64,000 nt of DNA from positions 62,001 through 126,000 of the forward strand of contig JAAFJX010000006.1 in assembly GCA_013299045.1 (NCBI GenBank), given 5' to 3'. The notes beneath the pieces are model-generated. The model was not told the DNA's origin, did no database searches, and saw only the letters and a list, made by a program, of their open reading frames with translations. This stretch comes from Cytophagales bacterium. GTDB taxonomy: Bacteria > Bacteroidota > Bacteroidia > Cytophagales > Bernardetiaceae. Both the position numbers and the translations under genes were made by a program. Shown piece by piece: positions 48,821 to 55,983 of this stretch (the first letter of the stretch is position 1; each line of letters opens with the position of its first letter).

Positions 48821-48986
48821 CGAAGGTTTCATGCCTTGCTCAAACAACAAACTTGCATAGAATGTGCCATACGATGATAAAAGGTGGGCGCTTAACTGCC
48901 AATAATTTTCTCTTTGAAAAAAAATTAACATTCATTTTAAAAAAAATAATTAGCTTTGCAGCGCTAATTTTTATCAAACAGAAGCC

Positions 48987-50108
48987 ATGAAATTTGTTGT
49001 ATCATCTGCTCAGTTGCTCAAACAACTCAATGCCTTGGTAGGCATTATTCCTAGTAATCCTGTCCTTCCTATTCTAGAAAACTTCCTTTTAGAATTAGAA
49101 AACGGCGAGCTCAAAGTTACTGCTAATGATCTTTATGTGTCTATGGTAATGGTCGTTCCTGTAGAAAGCTCAGATTTTGGGGCAGTGGCTGTACCCGCAA
49201 AAATGTTTGTGGATACGCTTAAAAATCTACCTGAGCAGCCCATTACGGTTAGTGTAGATACTGAAAATTATACGCTCTCTATACAGTCTGAGTATGGTCG
49301 TTATAAAATTACCTGCGAAAATCCAGATGATTATCCGCAAGTTCAAGCACTGACAGACCCAGACTCTAGCTTTCAAGTAAGCTCAGACCAGTTGATTTCT
49401 GCGGCTGCACATACTATTTTTGCGGTTAGTAGCGACGAAATGAAACCCGCTATGCAGGGTGTTTATGTTCACTTTAGCAGCAATCAGATGATTTTTGCTT
49501 CTACAGACAGCCACCGTCTTGTGCGCTATCGCCAGTCGTACACAGGTTCAGAAGTGAAATCTACGCTTCTGATACCAGAAAAAGCGTTTAAACAGCTTCA
49601 GAAAGCACTTCCTTCGGATAACACGCCCGTTAGTGTCAATTTTACTGGTCGTCATGCCTCATTTGGCTTCGGTAAATACGTACTTTATTGCCGTCTTATT
49701 GACGAAAAATTCCCTGACTACGAAGTGGTCATTCCTAAGAATAATGACAAAAAGATGGTGGTAGATAAAGCTGCTTTGGTAAGTTCATTGCGCCGTTTGT
49801 CTATCTATGCGAATAAAAATACGAATCAAATCCGACTGACATGCTCGCCAAACACACTCAAAATTAAGGCAGAAGATATGGATTTTTCTAATGAAGCACA
49901 TGAGGCACTTGCGTCAGAATTTGAAGGCGAAGATTTTGAAATTGGATTTAACGCCAAGTTGCTCTTAGAAATGCTTAATGGTATTAACTCTGACCGCATT
50001 GTTTTTGAGTTCTCTGTCGCTAATCGTCCTGCTTTGATGACTCCTTACGAGCAAAATTCTGACGAAGACGTTCTAATGCTTTTGATGCCTGTTTTGATTG
50101 GTTATTAA
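48987..50108 (+). CDS. dnaN: DNA polymerase III sliding clamp (beta subunit)
   Basis: A 373-residue ring-clamp protein made of three similar domains (about 1-122, 123-245, 246-373). Family segments are clear: MKFVVSSAQLLKQLNALVGII, PAKMFVDTLKNLPEQPI, GVYVHFSSNQMIFASTDSHRL and the C-terminal LMPVLIGY. It gives processivity to the replicative polymerase. As in many Bacteroidota it is not next to dnaA. A -7 element TAGCTTTG lies at 48951-48958, 29 bp before the ATG. Confidence 0.97.
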   Translation: MKFVVSSAQLLKQLNALVGIIPSNPVLPILENFLLELENGELKVTANDLYVSMVMVVPVESSDFGAVAVPAKMFVDTLKNLPEQPITVSVDTENYTLSIQSEYGRYKITCENPDDYPQVQALTDPDSSFQVSSDQLISAAAHTIFAVSSDEMKPAMQGVYVHFSSNQMIFASTDSHRLVRYRQSYTGSEVKSTLLIPEKAFKQLQKALPSDNTPVSVNFTGRHASFGFGKYVLYCRLIDEKFPDYEVVIPKNNDKKMVVDKAALVSSLRRLSIYANKNTNQIRLTCSPNTLKIKAEDMDFSNEAHEALASEFEGEDFEIGFNAKLLLEMLNGINSDRIVFEFSVANRPALMTPYEQNSDEDVLMLLMPVLIGY

Positions 50109-50147
50109 GCAAAAATAAGCTGCTAAGCAGTTTAAATTCAAAGAATT

Positions 50148-50567
50148 ATGGAGGTTATCATAGAAACCACAAAGGGTAATTTGGGTGTAGATTTATTTGA
50201 AGAAGAAGCGCCTAAAACTGTTGCTAATTTTTTAAGGTTAGCACACCAGGGCTTCTATGATAACCTAGAATTTTTTAGACTGGTTCCAGAATTTGTCATA
50301 CAAACGGGCTGCCCCCGAAACGACGGTACAGGCAACGCGGGGTATTTCATAAAGTGTGAACTGAATGCAAAAGAACTAGAAACAGGTAGCCTAGCCATGG
50401 CGCACTGTGGCCGCAATACGGGCAGCTCACAATTTTTTGTTTGCCTCAGCGATCGTTACGTAGAAGGCTTACAGGGCAATCATACCATTTTTGGGGTTAT
50501 AACCTCTGGTTTAGATAATTTGAATGAACTTACTCTGGCCGACAAAATTATCACCGTAAAACTTTAG
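50148..50567 (+). CDS. Peptidyl-prolyl cis-trans isomerase, cyclophilin type
   Basis: A 139-residue compact cytoplasmic cyclophilin without a signal peptide. Family blocks are present: TTKGNLGVDLFEEEAPKTVANF, FFRLVPEFVIQTGCP (catalytic Arg and the FxxQ pair), GSLAMAHCGRNTGSSQFFVCL and GNHTIFGVI. It is close in size to the minimal bacterial enzymes. It follows dnaN by 39 bp and may be co-transcribed with it. Two variable positions (QTGCPRNDGTGN) depart from the usual GGDPTGTG. Confidence 0.92.
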   Translation: MEVIIETTKGNLGVDLFEEEAPKTVANFLRLAHQGFYDNLEFFRLVPEFVIQTGCPRNDGTGNAGYFIKCELNAKELETGSLAMAHCGRNTGSSQFFVCLSDRYVEGLQGNHTIFGVITSGLDNLNELTLADKIITVKL

Positions 50568-50612
50568 TTTTTCATTGAATCCAGTAAAAGGCTAATTTTT
50601 TTGAATAAGCCC

Positions 50613-51128
50613 TCAAAACAGATATACTGCTTGTTTTTCAGGCTCATCTAGTTTAACTCTAATCTCCTGGCCGATGGTGGTAGAAAGCGCATAGCCACTA
50701 TAATTTGAAGCTATTGGAAACTGATGGTGGCTTCTGTCCACCAAAATAGCCGTTTTAATAGACTTAACGCCCGCATTCAAGAAAGGCGCAAGTGCATAAG
50801 CGGTTGTTTTGGCAGTGTTCAACACGTCATCAACCAAAACGATAGCTTTTTCAGAAAGTTCGCTAAGGCTAGCACTCAAGGTAACCTCAGGTTGCATTAA
50901 GGCAGTTTTTTTAAGGCGTACCTCAATCAAATGGACTTTGATGGGCGCAATGCTTTCTAGAGCGGTTTTGAGTCTTTGTGCGAGCAAAAAGCCTTGCGGT
51001 GCAACTCCCGCCAAATAAATGGTTTCCTCTTCAAAATGGTCTTCATAGATTTCAAAGGCCATTCTGCGTATCATTTTGTTGATAGTAAGCGCATCAATAA
51101 TTTGATTTTCTGGTTTCAAGTCTGGCAT
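50613..51128 (-). CDS. Phosphoribosyltransferase, PyrR-like
   Basis: A 171-residue type I phosphoribosyltransferase. Residues AIVLVDDVLNTAKTTAYAL form the PRPP loop, with Ala-Lys where PyrR/UPRT normally have Thr-Gly-(R/K)-Thr; LVDRSHHQFPIASNYSGYAL corresponds to the DRGHRELPIRPDYVG block of PyrR. Best match is PyrR, a bifunctional uracil phosphoribosyltransferase/pyr attenuator in other phyla, but the altered loop leaves activity uncertain. No pyr genes or attenuator are near. Next to the Fe-S gene on the same strand (31 bp). Confidence 0.7.
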   Translation of the reverse strand: MPDLKPENQIIDALTINKMIRRMAFEIYEDHFEEETIYLAGVAPQGFLLAQRLKTALESIAPIKVHLIEVRLKKTALMQPEVTLSASLSELSEKAIVLVDDVLNTAKTTAYALAPFLNAGVKSIKTAILVDRSHHQFPIASNYSGYALSTTIGQEIRVKLDEPEKQAVYLF

Positions 51129-51159
51129 AAATAGTCAAGATTAAACATAGATTTACCAC

Positions 51160-52695
51160 TTATTTTTGCAAGTCTTCTGCCCATTTGAAGCGGTCTGAAG
51201 CAGGGAAAGCCCACGGCGCTTGGGTATTTTCTACATTTGCGAACATAGATTTCCAAGCATCTGGGACGTTGGCTTCTTCCATTGTAACGTGCCGCCTTAT
51301 TTGTAAGATAATATCTAAGGGATTGATATTAACGGGGCAGGCTTCTACACAAGCATTGCAAGTGGTGCAAGCCAAAATTTCTTCGCGCGAAATATGGTCG
51401 CCATATAGCGCTTTGTTGTCGTCCACCCATTGGCCATTATGATTGTCAAGATGCTCTCCTACTGTCTCAAGCCTGTCGCGGGTGTCCATCATAATCTTAC
51501 GTGGCGAGAGTTTTTTGCCAGTTAAGTTGGCTGGGCAAACAGAAGTGCAACGACCGCACTCCGTACAGGTATAGGCATCTAGCAGGTTTTTCCAAGATAG
51601 TTGTTGTACGTCTTTAGCGCCAAATGACATATCTAAAGGCTCATCTGCTGCGGCAGTGTCTTCTATAAGTCCCATGGCGAGCTTCACTTCTTTAGTAATG
51701 TTTTCCATATTCTTCATTTGCCCTCTGCTGCCCAAGTCTGCGTAATAGGTATTGAAAAAAGCCAAAACAATGTGCAAATGTTTGGAATAAGTAACGTAGA
51801 TAGAAAAACCTAAAATGCCTGAAATATGCCCCCACCAGGCCACACGCTCAAGTAAAATCAGAGAGGAGTCTGAAAGTCCATTGTAAAGCGGCATGACAAG
51901 CTGGCTACAGAGAAAACGCATAGGCTCGGCCCCTGCGTGTGCATAGCCCTCTACTCCACGTGCTTGCAAAAGGCTATCGGTGGCGTTCATGGTATAGAGC
52001 AAGCTAACCAACACCATTTCAAAGAACAGAATAAGGTTAGCGTCTGTAGAAGCCCAACCCTGCATTTCGGGTTTATGAAAACGGCCTAGCTTGAGAACAT
52101 TGCGGCGGGCTAAAAAGACCAAGCAAGATAGCGTTACGAGTAAGCCAGTTAGTTCAAAAAAACCTATTAACCAAGTATATACACCGCCCAGAAGCGACGA
52201 AAACAAGCGATGTTGCCCTGTGAGGCCGTCCAGCACAATTTCTAGCAATTCAATGTTGATGAGCAAAAAGCCCGCATAAATGACCAGGTGCATAAAACCT
52301 ACAAAGGGGCGCTCAAACATCTTTTTTTGGCCAAAGGCAATGAGCAACATATTGCGCATACGGCTAGGGTTATGGTCAATTCTTTCTTGTTGGCAAAAAT
52401 TTTTAGCAGCCTCATTTTCCGCTATTTCTCCACTCTGTCCTCTGCCTTGAGCCTGCATTTGGTCATTAATCAAAAGTTGGCTTTCAAAAACACCGTTTTG
52501 GGCCTTGGTTTGAAAACTGAGGTTTTTTTTATCTTTGCTTGCCCAGTCTTGCGCCCAAGTTTTGTAGAAAAAAAGCGGCTTACCGAGCAAAATATTGCGC
52601 TTGATATGCGTTACGCGCCCCCAAATGACCATAACTGCCGCGCCCAGCAGCATGACAAAAAGCGCAATAGGAACAATAAGAGCGGCTAATTCCAT
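51160..52695 (-). CDS. Membrane-bound Fe-S oxidoreductase (HdrC/narG-gamma-like)
   Basis: A 511-residue protein with an N-terminal TM, a soluble linker, about four to five further TM segments (~150-320), and a C-terminal ferredoxin-like domain with two [4Fe-4S] motifs (CTECGRCTSVCP and CTTCNACVEACP). This is the Bacteroidota 'Fe-S oxidoreductase' type, which normally precedes a CCG-domain (HdrB-like) partner that would accept the electrons. Here the following gene is the PyrR-like protein and no such partner is present. Function in respiratory electron flow is likely but not proven. Confidence 0.82.
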   Translation of the reverse strand: MELAALIVPIALFVMLLGAAVMVIWGRVTHIKRNILLGKPLFFYKTWAQDWASKDKKNLSFQTKAQNGVFESQLLINDQMQAQGRGQSGEIAENEAAKNFCQQERIDHNPSRMRNMLLIAFGQKKMFERPFVGFMHLVIYAGFLLINIELLEIVLDGLTGQHRLFSSLLGGVYTWLIGFFELTGLLVTLSCLVFLARRNVLKLGRFHKPEMQGWASTDANLILFFEMVLVSLLYTMNATDSLLQARGVEGYAHAGAEPMRFLCSQLVMPLYNGLSDSSLILLERVAWWGHISGILGFSIYVTYSKHLHIVLAFFNTYYADLGSRGQMKNMENITKEVKLAMGLIEDTAAADEPLDMSFGAKDVQQLSWKNLLDAYTCTECGRCTSVCPANLTGKKLSPRKIMMDTRDRLETVGEHLDNHNGQWVDDNKALYGDHISREEILACTTCNACVEACPVNINPLDIILQIRRHVTMEEANVPDAWKSMFANVENTQAPWAFPASDRFKWAEDLQK

Positions 52696-53289
52696 ATATA
52701 TCAGCTATTTAATAATGCTTTGTTTAGAATAATGATACTGTGTTGTGGCAAATATCTCTAAAAAAGAATTAGCTAGCAACTACAATCTTAAAAATATATG
52801 GACTTTTACAGCGTAGGCAAATTGCCTAATCCGACCAAATTTTTGATGAGTGAATTCTACAAAATGAGAGGCCACTTTGTCATTGCAGGCTTGCCGATTA
52901 AACTCTAGTTAGAGGTCATTTTTATAAAGCTACCTCCAAAAACACTAAATTTTGCCAATAGTTTGTGAAATTTCAGTCTTGGGTTGTATTAAAGTTTAAG
53001 TACATTTTTTTAATTTTTTTTATCGTAACTGGACGGCTCGGGTTCATTGGTGTAAAGCACAAAAAACCCTTACAATCAAGCACTTAATAGAAAAATATTC
53101 TACGTTTACAATACAAACATCTTATTCAGCCCCATACTACTGGGCATAAAAAAATTAAACTTACTCAAATAAAACAACATTTATGTTGCAGTTTTTAGAG
53201 GTAGTCAAGCAAAATTGATTGATAAATTATTGTGTGTTCAGCCTAGAAGAACTATATTTAGCAGCCGATATGTTTTAAAAGTGAGAACG
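52696..53289. other. AT-rich intergenic region before the CHAT array
   Basis: About 590 bp. No promoter of the TTG/TAnnTTTG kind is convincing. A 36-codon ORF at 52798-52908 (MDFYSVGKLPNPTKFLMSEF and on) is open but unrecognised and probably chance or a fragment. Nothing else is seen. Confidence 0.5.
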
Positions 53290-55947
53290 ATGCACACCCT
53301 GATAACAACTTTTTTCTTTTTTCTTCTAACTGTATGCCCCCTAGCCCAAGCCCAAACCTGGCAGCAGTTAGATAGTTTAGGGCAAGACCTTACTAAACAA
53401 CAAAAGTTGAAAGAGGCGGATTCTGTTCTGCAAATTGCACTTAAAAAAGTGGAGGCGCAGCATGGGAAAGATACCAGTTATACAAAGGTGGCCTTTAACT
53501 TGGGTTCTGTTTATCATGAATCGGGTTTGAACAATAAAGCCGAAACGCTCTGGTTGGAAGTTAAGCAGATTAATGAAAAATATTTTAGTAAGAAGCATCT
53601 TGTGTATGTGAGTGTTTGTAATGCTCTGGGAAGGTCGTATCAGAGGCAAGGGATATATGATAAGGCTGAGCAGTATTTTTTTGAGAGCATACGTTTTTAT
53701 GAAACCACTTTGGATAAAAGACATATTGGCTATACCACACCATGTAATAATTTGGCAACATTATATTCACAGCAAGGTCTATATGATAAGGCAGAACCTC
53801 TTTTTGTGGAAGTCCTAAGCATAAGAGGTGAAGTGTTGGGCAAAAAAGCCCCCATTTATGCGCTTTCCTGTAATAACCTTGCAACTTTGTATCTATTACA
53901 AGGACAATTCGAGAAAGCAGAGTCTCTTTTTATGGAGGCGATGGGTATATTGGAAGTAGTTTTAGGCAACAAACACCTTTCTTATGCTGGTACTTGCTAT
54001 AATTTAGCAATTTTATACCGTGAAAAAGGCGATTACAACAAGGCAGAGGTATTTTTTTTAAAGGCTAAAGATATAAGAGAGCAAGTTTTAGGTAAGAGCC
54101 ACTCTGACTACGCTGTTATTTGCAACAATTTAGGTATTTTGTATACCAACCAAGGGCTTTATGATAAAGCAGAACCATTCTATCTGGAAGCAATAAAAAT
54201 ACAAGAAGACATCCTAGGTAAAAAGCACCCTGCTTATGCCAGCTCATGCCAAAACTTAGGCAATTCATACTATGAACAGGAACTTTATGACAAAGCAGAG
54301 CCACTTTTTATTGAAGCCATTGAAAACAAGTACGAGCAAATTGTAGCTTTGTTTCCAAGCTTCTCGGAAGAAGAAAAGCAGGCGTACTGGTCGTCTATCA
54401 GCTTTTTTTATCATAGTTACGCTAATCTTTCATATCTCTACGCGGAGCAAAAGCCCGTCATCATGGGCAACCTCTATGACCAAACTATCTTCACCAAAGG
54501 CATCATTTTCTCCTCTACCCAAAAAATAAAAAATACCATTCTAAACAGCGGAGATACTCTTCTAGTCAATCAATACAACAACTGGAAGCAGCAACGCGAA
54601 ACCTACACCAAGCTCTACCAACTGCCCTTAGAAGAACAAAAAATGCAAAATTTGGACTTGGAAGGAATGAAAAATCAAATCAATGATTTGGAAAGAGACC
54701 TTTCTAAAAAGTCCGCCCTTTTTGGTCAGAACGTGCAAACAAAATCTTACAAATGGCAGGAAGTAAAAACCAAATTAGCTAAAAATGAAGTGGTTATAGA
54801 AATCATCAAGTCAGATTCTGCCTACATTGCCCTCTTCCTGACGGCTCAAACAGAAAACTATCCTGCTTTTTATCTCTTCAAAAATGCCCAAGAACTTGAA
54901 GACAAATTCTTGAAATATTACAAAAACTGCATTGAGTTCAGAATAGAAGACACGGTTTCCTACAACGCCTTCTGGAAGCCCATAGCCGATAAGTTATTGA
55001 CTTTGAACAAAAAAGGCTTCAAGAAAATTTATTTGTCGCCAGATGGTGTTTTTCATCAACTCAGCCTGAATACCCTCAAAAATCCTAAAACAGGCAAATT
55101 TCTTTTGGAAGAAGCCAATATTCAGCTCATTGGCAGCAGCCGCGACTTGATTGAATTGAATAAAAAAAGCCGCGATTTGAGCCAAAACTACGAGAATTAT
55201 CAGGCGCACCTGCTCGGCTACCCCATTTATGGGGCTGAGAATGGCGAACCTATCAAGAACCGCGACCGTGCAGCAGGTTTTTCAGGTGTGCAGTCCGCTG
55301 TGGGCGTGGCGGGTTCGGTTTCCTTGCTGCCCGGCACGAAGAAAGAAGTGGAAAACGTGTTTGGGCTTTTCAACCAGAAAAAATTGAAAGTAAACTTGCT
55401 TTTGGCCGAAAACGCCACCGAAGAAGCCCTTAAAAATCTCAAAAGCCCAACGATTTTGCACGTGGCCACGCATGGTTTCTTCATTCCCGAAATCAAGGAT
55501 TCTGAAGTGCAAGATATGCAAACGGCCATGAACAGAAATCTTTTGAAAAACCCTTTTATGCGCTCTGGTTTGTTGCTGGCTGGCTGCCAAAAACCCAACC
55601 CAGAAGGCGAAGACGGCATTTTGACGGCCGAAGAAGTGATGAATTTGACGTTGGACAATACGGAACTCGTCGTGATGTCCGCTTGCGAAACAGGCTTAGG
55701 CGACATACAGGCGGGCGAGGGCGTTTTTGGTTTGCAACGCGCTTTTCAGCAAGCGGGCGCAAAGTCCGTGCTGATGAGCCTCTGGAAGGTGGACGACGAG
55801 GCCACACAAACCCTGATGACCGAGTTTTACACAGCCCTACTCAAAGGCCAAAGCAAGCGCCAAGCCTTCAAAACAGCCCAAATGAACCTCAAAAAACGCT
55901 TCCCAGAGCCTTACTACTGGGGCGCTTTTGTGATGGTGGGAGAATGA
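53290..55947 (+). CDS. Exported TPR-CHAT protein 1
   Basis: An 885-residue protein: signal peptide (MHTLITTFFFFLLTVCPLAQA), then TWQQLDSLGQDLTKQQKLKE, seven 42-residue kinesin-light-chain-type TPRs (~75-355; typical unit NNLATLYxxQGxYDKAEPLF), a helical linker, and a C-terminal CHAT domain with His728 (HVATHGFF) and Cys799 (SACETG). CHAT domains are separase-like cysteine peptidases; the TPRs are expected to bind peptides or partners. The signal peptide implies action outside the cytoplasm. ATG 53290 starts the signal peptide; the frame is open to 53215. The next gene begins 36 bp after the stop. Confidence 0.9.
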   Translation: MHTLITTFFFFLLTVCPLAQAQTWQQLDSLGQDLTKQQKLKEADSVLQIALKKVEAQHGKDTSYTKVAFNLGSVYHESGLNNKAETLWLEVKQINEKYFSKKHLVYVSVCNALGRSYQRQGIYDKAEQYFFESIRFYETTLDKRHIGYTTPCNNLATLYSQQGLYDKAEPLFVEVLSIRGEVLGKKAPIYALSCNNLATLYLLQGQFEKAESLFMEAMGILEVVLGNKHLSYAGTCYNLAILYREKGDYNKAEVFFLKAKDIREQVLGKSHSDYAVICNNLGILYTNQGLYDKAEPFYLEAIKIQEDILGKKHPAYASSCQNLGNSYYEQELYDKAEPLFIEAIENKYEQIVALFPSFSEEEKQAYWSSISFFYHSYANLSYLYAEQKPVIMGNLYDQTIFTKGIIFSSTQKIKNTILNSGDTLLVNQYNNWKQQRETYTKLYQLPLEEQKMQNLDLEGMKNQINDLERDLSKKSALFGQNVQTKSYKWQEVKTKLAKNEVVIEIIKSDSAYIALFLTAQTENYPAFYLFKNAQELEDKFLKYYKNCIEFRIEDTVSYNAFWKPIADKLLTLNKKGFKKIYLSPDGVFHQLSLNTLKNPKTGKFLLEEANIQLIGSSRDLIELNKKSRDLSQNYENYQAHLLGYPIYGAENGEPIKNRDRAAGFSGVQSAVGVAGSVSLLPGTKKEVENVFGLFNQKKLKVNLLLAENATEEALKNLKSPTILHVATHGFFIPEIKDSEVQDMQTAMNRNLLKNPFMRSGLLLAGCQKPNPEGEDGILTAEEVMNLTLDNTELVVMSACETGLGDIQAGEGVFGLQRAFQQAGAKSVLMSLWKVDDEATQTLMTEFYTALLKGQSKRQAFKTAQMNLKKRFPEPYYWGAFVMVGE

Positions 55948-55983
55948 AAGTTTATCTTTAATCTTTTAAGCACGCTTAAAATC

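Noticed and set aside
52798-52908. 36-codon ORF before the CHAT array
   Set aside because: No recognisable similarity, no promoter; likely chance in AT-rich DNA or an unidentifiable gene fragment.
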